Source of the DNA: Rapana venosa
Taxonomy: Eukaryota; Mollusca; Gastropoda; Neogastropoda; Muricidae
NCBI GenBank assembly: GCA_028751875.1
Contig: CM054151.1
Span: 38,636,370-38,700,369 of the forward strand
DNA: 64,000 nt
Direction of reading: 5' to 3'
Shown: piece by piece, positions 24,501-33,795 of the stretch
How the letters are laid out: the number at the start of each line of letters is the position of its first letter
Position numbering within the stretch: the first letter of the stretch is position 1
Notes under the pieces: model-generated
What the model was told of the DNA's origin: nothing
What the model saw: only the letters and a program-made list of their open reading frames with translations
The model's database searches: none
Made by a program: the position numbers and the translations under genes

Positions 24501-27500
24501 AAGGTCGTAGGGGAGCGAGGCGTCAGAGACCTCACTTCTCTAGGGCCAGCATATTGAGGGCGGCGCCCATCTCCTCTCCCTCGCTGCTTTACCTTCCCTG
24601 ACCCTAAAGAGGGCAGGTACCCATTTACAGCTGGGTGAACTGGGGGAACTGTACTGAAGCCAAGGCACGCAAACGGTCACCCATCCAACTGGTAACCACG
24701 CTCGATGCTGCTTAACTTGGCTGGGGGAAAGCGAGTGCTCCGACCACTGAGCTATCCCGTCCCCATGTGTGTGTGTGCTTTAAAAAAAAAAAAATTTCTA
24801 TACCAATAGTTTGTAGATTATTGTTACTACTGATGAAGAATTTCTACCAAGAGATAATGACAAGAGATTCAAGGCCTTTTGTTTGTTTGTTTGTTCGTTT
24901 GTTTGATTGTTACTTTATCTGGCCTGATCTTCCTATAAGTAATTAGCAGAAAAGTGACAGCAACAATAATATGAATGATAATGATACAGCAATACTGCTA
25001 CTAATAATAGTGTGTAGAAAAGATTGATATACCAGCTATAATGATTGACTCTCTGTGTGTGTATGTGTTCGTGCATGTGTGTGTGTGCATGCATGCATGT
25101 GTGTGCATGCGTGCGTGCATGCATGAGTGCTATGAACAGCACATCATTTCAGTCGTTCACAAAAGAAAATAAAAAATTAATGTGGTTTTGTGTTTCAGTC
25201 CTCTGCTACCTGGCTGTCTTACCTGTGCATCGGTGCCGTCATCCTGTACATTGTGGCTTTTGCCACCGGCCCAGGTCAGTTACTGCAGTGAAGTGAAGTG
25301 GAGTGGAGTGGTGTGGGGTATTGGGTGTGGTGTGGCGTGGTGTGGCATGGTGTATTGTGGCTTGGGGTGGGGTAGGGTGGAGCAGAGTGGAGTGGAGTGT
25401 TTTGGTGTAGTGTAGTTTAGTGTAGTGTAGTGGGGTGTGGTGTATGTATTGTAGAGTAGTTTAGTGTAGTGTAGTGTGGTGTAGTGTATTGTAGTGTAGT
25501 TTAGTGTAGTGTAGTTTAGTGTAGTGTGGTGTAGTGTATTGTAGTGTAGTTTAGTGTAGTGTAGTGTGGTGTAGTGTATTGTAGTATAGTTTAGTGTAGT
25601 GTAGTGTATTGTAGAGTAGTTTAGTGTGTGTGTAGTGAAGTGTTGTGTAGTGTAGTGTGTTGTAATGTAGAGTTGGGTAGTGTAGTATATTGTGTTGTAG
25701 TGTAGTGTAGTGTAGTGTAGTGTAGTGTGTTGGAGTGAGTGGATGGAGTGGAGTGGAGTGGATGGAGTGGAGTGGAGTGGAGTGTGGTGTAGTGTAGTGT
25801 TTTTTAGTGTAGTGTAGTATGGTGTACTGTAGTGTAGTGTAGTGTATCTTAGTATGTTGTAGTATATTGTGGTGTAGTGTAGTGTTGTGTAGTGTTGTGC
25901 AGTGAGGTGCAGTGTAGTGTAGTATAGGGTAGTGTATTGTAGTGAATTGTATTGTAGTAAAGTGTAGAGTACATTATTGTATTTTTAACAGAGATGGGCA
26001 GTCCTATTCCAGTATATCAATTTTGAACAGCCTGCATTCAAGCTGCACCTGTAAAATGGTATTGTGTCTTAACCATGCACATGTTGTAGTGAAGTGTGTT
26101 GTATAGTTTTGTAGCGGAGTGTAGTGTTGTGTAGTGTAGTGTAGTGTTGTGTAGTGTAGTGTAGTGTAGTGTAGTTTAGTATAGTGTAGTGTAGTGTAGT
26201 GTAGTGTAGTGTCACATTCTATTCTTCTCTTTTTGTTGTTGAAAGGAATGTTGCCTGGCACGCATGTTAAGAATTTTAACACTTTCCCTACATTAAGGGA
26301 GAGAACCCGTCTTTCCGAGTATGCGTGCACTAAGCGCATTTGTATGCTACTGTAACCCAGTAATGGGTGATACGGAGGGATGGGTTAGTAGATGGTTGGT
26401 TACCCTATAGCTGGCTACCCATAGGGAAAAGGTTAAAATGTTCAGCAGCACATGCAGTTGACTGTGGCCGGTTATCTCACTGCCTGTGCTTTGGTTTCAG
26501 GGGCTATCCCGTGGTTCTATGTGGCGGAGCTGTTTGCCCAGGGTCCTCGCAGTGCCGCTGTCAGTGTGTCTGTTCTGGTCAACTGGTTCTCCAACTTCAC
26601 TGTGGGTCTGGTCTTTCCTGAATTACGGGTAAGGGTTTTCTGTTCATTAAGGTTTGTGTTTTTGTTGTTGTGAATGTGATCGCTTGTTTGACAAGATTCA
26701 GGGGTATATAAATTTCATATATTGTTATGATTGTATATCTTCTTCTTCCTTTTTTGTCATGTTTCTCCCAAGGGAGATTTGACATTGATGAGCCTTCTCC
26801 ATCTCTCTCTGTTTTGAGCTTCCTCCTTATTTATGCCCCTTTCTCTAAGATCATCTGCAATACAAGCAGCCCAGGTCTTGCTAGGTTTTCCCTTTGGTCT
26901 CTTTCCATCCACTACGAAGTTCATTGCTCTTTTTATGATGTGGTAGTCTGCTTTCTGTTAAATGTGCCCAAACCAACGCAGTCTATTGGTACTAGCTACA
27001 GACCTCAGATCATCAACTTTGCACATTCTCCATAGTTCTTTATTCGTGATCCTGTCTTCCCATTTGATCTTTGTCATGTAGCATAGCATTCGGTTTTCAC
27101 ACCTCCGAACCATACAGGAGAACAGGTCTAATGCAGGCCTTGTATATCAGACAGCCTCTCTCCAGTGGGATTTCTGATTTCCGAGCAGACTTGCCAATTC
27201 TTTCCATTGTGCATTCTTTTACAGAAAGCGTGTATGCTGGATTATGCGCAGGATCAACTTCTGCACACTGGCACATACTTGCACTTTCACACGTACAGAC
27301 TTACATATGAACAGACACACATGTGTGTGGATGCACACACACACACATATGCTACAACACACTTTTTAGATTTTAATTATGTATGATACCTGAATGAATG
27401 AAGTGAGGGGATGTAGTGTAGGTGGCTCTTTTACACAAGTAGGTATGATCTCCCTGGTCAGCCTATTTACATACCTGCCAGTGCCTTAATCTCCTTCATG

Positions 27501-28667
27501 TATATGTGCATGCTGAAGATCAGGCATCCAGATTCCTGGCATTCTTTGATTGTGAAATCTAATGTAGAGGGGGAAGTTTTGGCAGTATTCAGTTGTTGCT
27601 GAAAGGATAACAAGATTTCTCTCTTTAGCTGAGAAGAATGTGCATTCTATGTATGATTAAATACACAATAGGTGAAGTTGGGGTTTTTTCTCTGCTTTTA
27701 TTTTTTTTTTAGGTTCGTACTGTTGTCTACTCACAAAATATATCTTATTTTGACCCCATTTCACTTTTCTTATTGTTGCTATTACCATGTAATCACTTTG
27801 GTAAAACTCAGCGAAAACAGTTTCCGAGTCCATTTTCACGTCACTTTCCACATTATCTGTAATATTTCTGCAATCATACTCTTGAGTCCTTAATTCAGCC
27901 AGTGCCATAACCATCACCTGTATCAATACTTATGTACAAAATGTTGACAATTCCTAGCTGACTGAAAATGCTGTCAGTTGTGACTCCGTAAAGGGCAGGA
28001 GACATGCTCAATGTCAAACCTCCTTTGGGAGAAACATGACAAAAAAGGAAGAAGAAGAAGGTGGGTGCTTGCCAGTAATGTGGGTTATTTCATGTCAGGA
28101 CCTGGAGTTCCAGACATACTTAAATAACTAGCATGCATTTGATGAAATATCAGGTTATGGAGTTGGTCAGACATCTGCTTCATGGATCTCTGAGCAGGTG
28201 TAAGGTGGTGTATACAGAGTGCACCTGACGTCAGGACACCTCGTTAAGAAAAATGAAATCTACTTTTTATTAGAACAGTGCAAAGTAAGATTTGGATATC
28301 CGTTTGTTTTTTGTTCAGTTTGGATATTCTCTAAGATGTGTTTCTTCTGCTGAAGGCTATTTAGGAAAAATCTTAAAAATTTTTTTTACCTCTGTACAAA
28401 CAGCAAATAATTGCATGTATGGTTCTGTTGCAGGAGGCTATTCACGAATATTCCTTTGTACCCTTCGCTGCCATGCTGCTGGCCTCGTTTTTCTTCGTCG
28501 TCTGTTTTGTGCCAGAAACCAAAGGGAAGAGGATAGAGGACATCACGCTGCTCTTCAAAGCTCCAGATGAACAGAGCGAATCTTCTGCTGCTCTCTACTC
28601 CAGCCAGAGTTATGCTCGGTTGGAAAATGAGAACTCTTCACCAAGCCTGCACATTCAGCAGTCATGA
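9672..28667 (+). CDS. SLC2A: Class I-like facilitative glucose/hexose transporter (GLUT, SLC2 family), 12 coding exons, 539 aa
   Basis: A 12-helix plasma-membrane sugar uniporter. Coding exons: 9672-9788, 14058-14156, 14691-14851, 15705-15829, 19049-19219, 20157-20264, 22060-22148, 23310-23408, 23910-24122, 25199-25274, 26501-26628, 28434-28667. All phases join, giving 1620 bases. Family landmarks: GYNT before helix 2, glycosylation sequon NRT at 79-81, NRYGRK at 122-127, [10 protein letters not shown] at 159-168, PEAPR at 242-246, QQFSGINA at 316-323, DRLGRR at 365-370, PW at 423-424, PETKG at 489-493. The start has a good Kozak context (A at -3, G at +4) and an in-frame stop 18 bases upstream. 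Exon 1 is the least certain: it is linked only by phase and by its GLUT-like acidic dileucine N-terminus (ESTPLL). Its donor may be at 9789 (gtttgt) or 9795 (gtaata). Helix 7 has QFS where vertebrate class I members have QLS. Orthology to a single vertebrate GLUT is not resolved. Confidence 0.9.
10085..10380 (-). repeat. SINE family C, diverged inverted copy
   Basis: It lies in GLUT intron 1. The plus strand shows 'AACACACATTTAGTGCAC.TAAAAGAA', 'AAAGAGTTGTACCTGG' and 'GGAAGTGGCATTACTCTTG', the reverse of blocks in the fuller copies at 36500-36905 and 49715-50090. A short AT-rich element with a 'CAAATCAAAGCGCTT' core follows at 10404-10515. Confidence 0.65.
10660..12040 (-). mobile_element. 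CR1/L2-like LINE, 5'-truncated, in GLUT intron 1
   Basis: Minus-strand frames run from about 12030 down. They encode '[19 protein letters not shown]' and '[20 protein letters not shown]' (here RVPQG; ORF 11825-11529). A second frame (11297-10671) carries the RT thumb and C-terminal blocks '[13 protein letters not shown]', '[10 protein letters not shown]', 'NSAARLVL' and 'LHWLPV', ending in '[10 protein letters not shown]'. The FADD-type catalytic segment lies between the two frames and is frame-broken (about 11500-11525). The wording of these blocks is that of CR1/L2-type LINEs. No endonuclease domain is present. Confidence 0.85.
12090..12300 (-). repeat. SINE family A, head-less copy
   Basis: The plus strand reads 'TCTTTTATATCGAGGATAAT', then 'GGCACACAATGGCCTACTC'-type and 'AGCGGAACAGGATTTAACG' blocks up to 'CTCAGTTTATAGTCTCAT'. 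The tRNA-like head seen in other copies is missing. It lies in GLUT intron 1. Confidence 0.85.
12600..12990. repeat. Triplet (CTG/CTA)n and (GT)n simple sequence
   Basis: Imperfect CTA/CTG/CTT triplets occur at about 12618-12715 and 12795-12890, followed by GT repeats to about 12980. A short 'GGAATTTATAT' module near 12730 matches the AT-rich element at 10404. No gene is present. Confidence 0.85.
13010..13060 (+). repeat. Short dispersed repeat, family F
   Basis: 'TTTTATTTCTAGATGGTACA' followed by TTGAATAAGC matches the modules at 3850 and 19424. Sequence from 13130 to 14040 otherwise shows only GT-rich tracts (13640-13830) and no exon signal. Confidence 0.7.
14519..14650. repeat. (CA)n microsatellite upstream of GLUT exon 3
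   Basis: An imperfect CA array ends about 40 bases before the acceptor at 14690. It gives rise to a long spurious open frame that runs into the real exon 14691-14851. Confidence 0.95.
14930..15281 (-). repeat. SINE family A, near full-length
   Basis: The plus strand starts 'GGGGGATATTGGAATAAGCA' and runs through the common body. It ends in 'CTAACCACCGGGCTATCCTG', whose reverse is a tRNA-like A box (TAGCCCGGTGGTTAGAG). It lies in GLUT intron 3 and is followed by a (GA)n tract at 15285-15314. Confidence 0.85.
15310..15600 (+). repeat. Dispersed repeat family E
   Basis: Shared blocks 'TGGACCAAGAAGGCAGAAAAT', 'ATTCCTAGCACAGAATTTCC' and 'GATGCTGTTTATTCTAAC' also occur at 22370-22715 and 39365-39685. 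No coding capacity, terminal repeats or tRNA-like head were seen, so its class is unknown. Confidence 0.75.
15806..18318 (+). repeat. GLUT intron 4 minisatellite derived from an exon-intron junction
   Basis: A tandem array of about 2.5 kb begins inside the 3' end of coding exon 15705-15829 and fills the start of the intron. The basic 30-base unit is the exon end (ATTATCAGTGGTATCAATGCAG) cut by its own 5' splice site, plus the first intron bases (GTGAGAGG). From about 16330 a 46-base compound unit dominates, in which a 'GATGATCAGTGGTAGTAATG' half alternates with the original half. By eye about 55 copies of GCAG followed by GTGAG or GTAAG occur. Translated, the early units repeat part of the helix-5 motif (ISGI[D/N]AG). 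The array ends at a degenerate unit near 18290-18318. Confidence 0.95.
18319..19048. other. End of GLUT intron 4, no feature
   Basis: Mostly non-repetitive AT-rich sequence. A short family C remnant ('GCAGCCCGGATTTCATGCAG') lies at about 18557-18576. I see no exon other than the one starting at 19049. Confidence 0.6.
19424..19510 (+). repeat. Short dispersed repeat, family F
   Basis: 'AAGTCAAGTCAAACTTTTAT' then 'TTTCAGATGGTACATTG' and a GCCATCTAT end. It is the most complete plus-strand copy and is embedded between GT-rich tracts (19230-19350 and 19830-19980). Confidence 0.8.
19556..19765 (-). repeat. SINE family A, head-less copy
   Basis: The plus strand reads 'ATTCTTTTATATCGAGGATA' through 'GACCTCGGTTTATAGTCTCA'. 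It lies in GLUT intron 5. Confidence 0.9.
20325..20505 (-). repeat. SINE family A, truncated
   Basis: The family A body starts at 'TATTCTTTTATATCGAGGAT' and stops after 'GTGCGCAAGATGTTTTGCGT', where it passes directly into the GTGGT array. Confidence 0.9.
20506..21240. repeat. (GTGGT)-type array in GLUT intron 6
   Basis: An irregular GTGGTGTGGT/GATGTGGTGTG array makes the sense strand nearly cytosine-free for most of its length. It is interrupted at about 20925-21005 by ordinary sequence. The 215-codon His/Thr/Pro frame on the minus strand (21331-20684) is a translation of this array and is not a gene. Confidence 0.95.
21600..22030 (-). mobile_element. LINE 3' fragment abutting GLUT exon 7 acceptor
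   Basis: A minus-strand frame encodes '[20 protein letters not shown]' and then '[18 protein letters not shown]', the post-RT cysteine/histidine region of non-LTR elements with a C-terminal RNase H or zinc-binding tail. The 3' end on plus is a 'TTTAACGTCTATTCACATTT' module that also occurs at 49600-49640 and 54285-54325. The clade is not resolved. It ends 2-3 bases before the (TG)12 acceptor tract. Confidence 0.65.
22033..22059 (+). promoter_or_regulatory. 3' splice site with (TG)12 in place of a pyrimidine tract
   Basis: The acceptor of coding exon 22060-22148 consists of about 12 TG units directly followed by CAG. The frame and phase on both sides demand this acceptor. No C/T tract is present closer than 'ATCTCTCAC' at 22022-22030, which belongs to or borders the LINE fragment. 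UG repeats at this position are a known TDP-43 binding context in CFTR; regulation here is inference. Confidence 0.7.
22370..22715 (+). repeat. Dispersed repeat family E, longest copy
   Basis: Starts 'CATAGTCTTCTTCAAACACT' and contains 'CAAGTGCCTGACAAGTCAGG', 'TGGACCAAGAAGGTAGAAAG' and 'ATTCCTAGCACAGAATTTCA'. The copy at 39365-39685 aligns over the whole length. It lies in GLUT intron 7. Confidence 0.8.
23090..23215 (+). repeat. SINE family B, tail-only fragment
   Basis: 'GTTGGAATGCAGCTACCTCA' followed by 'ATGGTGGGCAAAAATGG' and 'CCTCTGAGGTCTAGCTGAGG' matches the SINE B tail. It lies in GLUT intron 7. Confidence 0.8.
24473..24764 (-). repeat. SINE with tRNA-like start fused to a 5S rRNA-like segment
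   Basis: On the minus strand from 24764 the element reads GGGGACGGGATAGCTCAGTG (tRNA A-box type). It then contains 'AAGTTAAGCAGCATCGAGCG' and 'CAGTTGGATGGGTGACCG', which closely follow the 3' half of animal 5S rRNA, including its A and C box region. A body ending 'TTATAGGTTATGGGACTCC' follows. A plus-strand copy lies at 62791-63035 and a tail-only copy at 56812-56925. It lies in GLUT intron 9. Confidence 0.85.
25290..26215. repeat. (GTGTA)-type array in GLUT intron 10
   Basis: An irregular GTGTAGTGTAGT/GGAGTGGAGT array starts only about 15 bases after the donor of exon 25199-25274. It runs about 900 bases, with one ordinary interruption at about 25965-26085. The sense strand is almost free of C. 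Confidence 0.95.
26740..27270 (-). mobile_element. 5'-truncated LINE fragment, same family as 31320-32255
   Basis: It is highly similar to 31320-31850 on the same strand. Minus-strand wording includes the end of the RT region ('[14 protein letters not shown]'-type, interrupted) and a 3' end reading 'CAAACCTCC...GGGAGAAACATGAC'-like near 26755. A deletion near 27095 removes part of the block present in the other copy. It lies in GLUT intron 11. Confidence 0.8.
28000..28065 (+). mobile_element. 3' terminal fragment of the same LINE, opposite orientation
   Basis: 'CATGCTCAATGTCAAACCTC' and 'TTTGGGAGAAACATGACAAA' followed by (GAA)n matches the 3' end of the LINE copies at 26740 and 31320. GLUT intron 11 from 27271 to 28433 otherwise shows only a weak SINE-like 'CCTGCCAGTGCCTTAATCTC' segment near 27475. 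Confidence 0.75.
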
Positions 28668-30330
28668 CTTCTCCTTGTGTGTAAGGAGAAGGATGCGCAT
28701 GTATTTGACTGCTGTTGAAATGGGACTGTTTATGGTTGATTAACGTGACTTCTCTCATAACTTCTGGAGGAGTCTTGGGGGCAGAACAATCCATTTTTTA
28801 GGCAGGGTGTTTTGGGCAGGATGACTCTGGTGGAGCTCTCTCTCTCAGTGCAGATCACATGGTGCATGCTGGGTATTTCATGTCATCCACACCAACAACC
28901 ATGGTTGGCTTGGGGAAAAAATGCCCTAGGTGTGCATTAATCTTCATTTTTGTTTCGTATCTCTGTTGGCTGGTGACTAATATTATTGTTTAAGGCTATT
29001 CTTCTTTTGGCTTTTGTACTGTGATGAATGTGAACTATGAACCCAAGTGAAAAGCACAACGGCATGTATTGTTTCTCGCTGATTGCTATTGCAAGGTGCT
29101 AGACTCTCTCACAAGCAGTCTCATATCTGTTTTGATAGAATTCTTGTTTGTTTGTTTGTGTTCACTTTCGGGATGTCTTCAGTTTGATGTCGCTAACTGT
29201 AAAGTTAGTGGTTTCTGTTATGTCTAGTGTTTCACTGCCCTGAAAAATTTGCCTGTAAACTGTGTATTTTCTTTAGCTTGTGTTCTGTCTGTTATAGTGT
29301 AGAAGTCAGATGCTTCAAAATGTGCTTGAATAGACAAGGATGAGGGGGAGGATTTTAAGTGCAGCATTTTGCACAAAGTGAAAATGGATTAAGAGGTTAT
29401 CAAGCAGTTAAATTTTTTTTCCACTTGGAAAAACACAGTGAGGTAAAAAGCTATATTGGTAATATTCACATTTTGTAATGACTGCTCTCTCCCTTGAGGA
29501 TGTAGCGGATGGATAAACAACTTGTGTCTATCCACACTGGATAGTAGGTTCCATCATGCACTGTTATATTTATGTCCTTGCCTGAGTTCAAAGTAAGCAC
29601 TTTTTGCATAAATGCACTCAGGAAGGGAATAAATGGCTGCAGTACGTGTGAGATTTTGCTAGGATTTGTCAGAATTATGAAAAGGTTGCAGTGGTGTAAA
29701 ATCCTGTCAAGATTTTTATATTATTGTGATACATTCCTGAACCAGACGTTAATGATTGGGTGTGTGTTATGTACGAAAAAAATCTTTTTTGTGTGTTGCC
29801 ATTTTGATTGTAAATATGCTTGTATCCTATCACTTAGCAGTCAGACTTGGGTCAGAGCTATTTTTCCATTCACGCTTACCTAAATGTTTTAATTTGTAAA
29901 TTTTTATTTCAGTGAAAGTCTACTTTATTTGGTACACATGTTCATCATAACTTAGATTAAAGATTTTAGATCACAACTATTTTTTACCATTTTATTTTTT
30001 ATTGAGGTTACATTCCAACTTGACATGCATAGAGTGTGTGTGTGTGTGTGTGTGTGTTGTGTGTGCATGTGTGTAGTAGTAGTAGTCTTCAATTTTACGT
30101 CCTTCCACATATAGTGTGTGTGTGATATGCAGGTGCATGCATGTGTATGTGTGTGTGCATGTGTGTGTGTGTGGGCACTTACATGAATGTGTTTGTGTGT
30201 CTACTTGTGCATGTATATTTAACCTTTATGTGACCTTTGTCATTGGCTGACCTGTAAGCAGTTGTGTACACGAGATTGGTTTATGTGTTTATGAGAGTGT
30301 GGTTTTATTTGCATATGTATGTGTGAGTGT

Positions 30331-30381
<51 letters not shown>

Positions 30382-30786
30382 TGTTAGTTAATGAATGGAT
30401 GCATCAGTGGATTTGTGAGGGTAGGGAAAGAGAGTAGGGAGGCAGGGGTGAGGGAGAGGTTGGACAAAACAATGTTCTGAGGTGTATTGACAATGATCTG
30501 TACCTTTCCCTTGTCTATAGGGCATTTGTGCTGAATAGATAGATGACTGCAGTGGAACACATGTCTGTTCTTGTTATGGTCATTATTTTGTGATATTACA
30601 ATTTTTTTCAAGTGTGTGTGTGTGTATGTATGTGTGCATGCTATTTCATTTGCTTGTGTAGTATTTCAACATGTACTCATCATTCCAGTCTCCAGTTCTC
30701 TGACAGCAGACAGTCTTGCTGACATTCATAAAACTGTAGCCACAGAATTGCAGTGTTCAATGTTGTCTACTTTTCATGAGGTTTTT
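28668..30786 (+). other. GLUT 3' UTR and downstream sequence
   Basis: Mostly unique sequence to about 29990, so part is probably the 3' UTR. Candidate polyadenylation signals are AATAAA at 29628-29633 and ATTAAA at 29956-29961; neither can be chosen from sequence alone. GT microsatellites lie at 30032-30060 and 30318-30380. No other gene was recognised. Confidence 0.5.
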
Positions 30787-31195
30787 AGAGGAGGGGCAGA
30801 ATAGCCCAGTGGTTAGAGCATTATGCTCGAGATCTCACAGCCTGGGTTTCAGCCACCACTGAGATGCCTGTTTGAGGGAAATTTTCCCCCTGGAGTTAGC
30901 ATCAGTGCTGACTCTACTTCCCTGAGAGTCCTTTGGATGAGATTATAAACCAAAGGCTCATGTGCAAATGCATACAGAAGATCTTGCACACACATTAAAA
31001 CTTGTTCTGCCTTTTGGAAGAGTAGCTGGTTGGAATGGATGGCAGATTTGATAAAACCACATGCACACTGCTGTTGTGTTCAGACGTCATTCCCAAAATC
31101 AGAAAGCAGCTGCCGTAATGGTGGGTAAAGGGGCTCATATATGTAAAATCTCACCATTGGTCAACCACGGAGATCTATCCAAGGAACAGAAGAGA
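30787..31195 (+). repeat. SINE family B, full-length
   Basis: A tRNA-like head ('AATAGCCCAGTGGTTAGAGC', B-box-like region degenerate as 'GGGTTTCAGCC') is followed by a central part shared with family A ('AGTCCTTTGGATGAGATTAT') and a family-specific tail ('AATGGTGGGTAAAG', 'CTCACCATTGGTCAACC'). A (TA)n tract follows at 31292-31320. Confidence 0.9.
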
Positions 31196-31286
31196 ACAAA
31201 TTTGGTTTTTTTAGCATCTTGAAATCTTCACATTTTCCTTTCTTTTCTCTCTGTCTGTCAGCAGCTCTTATATCTGTATGCCCTTC

Positions 31287-31319
<33 letters not shown>

Positions 31320-31323
<4 letters not shown>

Positions 31324-32254
31324 TTCTTCTTCTTCTTCCTTTATTGTCATGTTTCTCCCAAGGGAGGTTTGACATTGATGAGCCTTCTCCATCTCTCTCT
31401 GTTTTGAGCTTCCTCCTTATTTATGCCCCTTTCTCTAAGATCATCTGCTATACAGGCAGCCCAGGTTTTGCTAGGTCTTCCCTTTGGTCTCTTTCCATCC
31501 ACTACGAAGTTCATTGCTCTTTTTATGATGTGGTGGTCTGCTTTCCGTTGAATGTGCCCTAACCAGCGCAGTCTATTGGTACTAGCTACAGACTTCAGAT
31601 CATCAACTTTGCACTTTCTCCATAGTTATTTATTCGTGATCCTGTCTTCCCAATTGATCTTTGTCATGTAGCATAGCATTCGGTTTTCACAGCTCTTCAA
31701 CAAACGTTCGACGGTTTTTGTGAAAACCCACATCTCCGAACCATACAGGAGAACAGGTCTGATGCAGGCCTTGTATATCAGACAGCGTCTCTCCAGTGGG
31801 ATTTTCTCATTTCCAAGTGGACTTGCCAATTCTTTCCATTTCTTCCAAGCACTCGCAATCCTGGTTCTGACAGCTAACTCAGATTTTGCTTCGCAGCTCA
31901 TCATCTCTCCCAGGTAGCAGAATTCGTCTACTACTTCTATCTTCCCTTGTTCAAATTCTAGCTCCTCCTTTCCTGCATCAGTATTGTCTTCACCCTTCTT
32001 ATTCATACAGCTGGGACAGACAAATACTCCGTCCTCCTTCTTCAGACTTTTGAGCTTTGAGCATCTTTTGTGACACCAATATTGACATTTGGAGCATTTG
32101 ATCGAATTGTTCCCTACACCTTTGTGGCAGACACCACACGGGTATTTGCCTTGCTCTCTATGTGTTCTGCGGTCTTTTCCAACTGTCATTGCTTTGGTCT
32201 TGTCAACATTTACCTTCATTCCTCTGCATTCTAATCTCTGTTTCCAATTGCCAA

Positions 32255-32255
<1 letters not shown>
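31320..32255 (-). mobile_element. LINE fragment encoding RT C-terminal part with a PHD-like zinc finger
   Basis: A minus-strand frame from 32255 encodes the end of an RT palm ('GMKVNVDKTKAMTVG'). Next comes a C4HC3 finger between 32138 and 32007 with pairs CGVC, CSKC, HKRC and CPSC. The RT then resumes with 'EFCYLGEMMSCEAKSELAVR', 'SAWKKWKEL' and '[20 protein letters not shown]'. The 3' part to 31320 is frame-broken. The 5' side stops at the (CA)n tract at 32256-32332. LINEs with this insertion exist in other invertebrates according to family knowledge; the exact clade is not resolved. Confidence 0.85.

Positions 32256-32332
<77 letters not shown>
32256..32332. repeat. (CA)n microsatellite
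   Basis: About 38 uninterrupted CA units border the LINE fragment. Frames reading CVCV or HTHT here are artefacts. Confidence 0.95.
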
Positions 32333-32336
<4 letters not shown>

Positions 32337-32529
32337 ACTATGGGAATTGAGGCACCGGCAGGCCTATGCTATGAGTTGATGTGGAAGATAAACAAAAAAA
32401 GATTGCCTTAATTCATCAAATATCACTTGCCAAGATTTGAACCCAAGATGTTATGAACTCATATGATGAAAGTCAAGCTCTCTCAGTCACTCAGCTTAAA
32501 CCATCATCCTCTTCTTAAAACTTGTTTGC

Positions 32530-32655
32530 TCTCTAGGATTGACTAAGGTATAGCTCTTGTTGACTAAGGTAATGCTCATATTGACTAAGGAAATGTTTTT
32601 ATTGACTGAGGTAAGGATCTTATTGAATAAGGTAAATGATCTTATTGACACTCTG
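32530..32655. repeat. 21-base tandem repeat, about 5 copies
   Basis: The unit is TTGACTAAGGTAATGCTCATA with substitutions. Sequence from 32660 to 33385 holds a poly-G/(GT)n tract (32930-33005) and no gene signal. Confidence 0.85.
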
Positions 32656-32973
32656 ACTGTGGCATCACATAGATTATGTGTATTATTTAGTTCATGTGTA
32701 TTTATCAACAATTGTACAGAATATTGCAGTAGATCCTTTGACAGTTTGTCATGGCATCAGCAGGGCATTAAACAGAGTGGTGGTGTTGTTGTTGTTATTC
32801 CCAGTGTGTGGATAATGTTTCTTTTCTGGGTTTTTTAACAGTTAAAAAACAAATACTGGGAATTTCCAAGAATTTGTATTTTATACTTGATATTTATATA
32901 TGCTATGTTACTCATCATTTTTTTTTTTGGGGGGGGGGGGGGGTGTGCTTCAAGTGATTGTGTTGTGTGTGTG

Positions 32974-33004
<31 letters not shown>

Positions 33005-33389
33005 TGTGTGCAGTTTGTTCCTATTTGACAGGTACATTTCCAGAATGCTCCACATGATGTAGCTTTGTCAGACATTAAACATGAGTGCTAATATCTTCAT
33101 CATATTCATTCAACAAAGAAAATAGACAAAGCCTTCATATTTATTTGATAATGCTCCCCACACTTTCCATATAAAGTTACCCCTGTCCTGTAAGAATGGA
33201 AGAAAAAGCATTGGGCAACTTTTGACATTGTGGTCAGGTCTGATGAGCAAGATTTATGGCATTTCCTTGAAGTTGCAAATAGTTTTGCACCCTTCTTTCC
33301 CTTGAGAAAGTTTGTGTTGTGCCAGTGACTGATCTAGATAGTTATGAAGGCTTTGTGCCTGGTAAGGGCGGGGGAGGGGGGGGGGTGGA

Positions 33390-33795
33390 AGGAATAGTCC
33401 TGTGTTTAGAGCGTTGTGGTTGATATTGATAGCTCAGGTTTGAGCAGCCACCTCTGAGGGACCTGTTCGAGGCAATTTTTCCCCTGGAGTTAACATCGGT
33501 ATGGATTCCACTTCCCTGAAAGTCCTCCAGTTGAGACTATAAACCAAGGTCCTGTCTGTGAACGTGTGCAGAATGTCTTGCTCAGATGTTAAAACCTGTT
33601 CTGCCTTTCAGAAGAGTAGGCCATTGGAATGGAGGACAAGGTTTGAAATAAACACATGCACACTGTTGTTGTGTTTTGACATCATCCCCGAAGTCAGAAT
33701 ATGGTTGCAGCATTGATGGTGGGGAAAACTGGCGCGTACGCGAAAATCTCACCATTGGTAAACCTCTGAGCTCTAGCTGAGCAACAATAACAGCA
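33390..33795 (+). repeat. SINE family B, full-length
   Basis: The head is degenerate ('GTGTTTAGAGCGTTG') and the body has 'CCCCTGGAGTTAACATCGGT' and 'GAGACTATAAACCAAGGTCC'. The tail is complete ('GTCAGAATATGGTTGCAGCA', 'CTCACCATTGGTAAACCTCT'). Confidence 0.9.
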
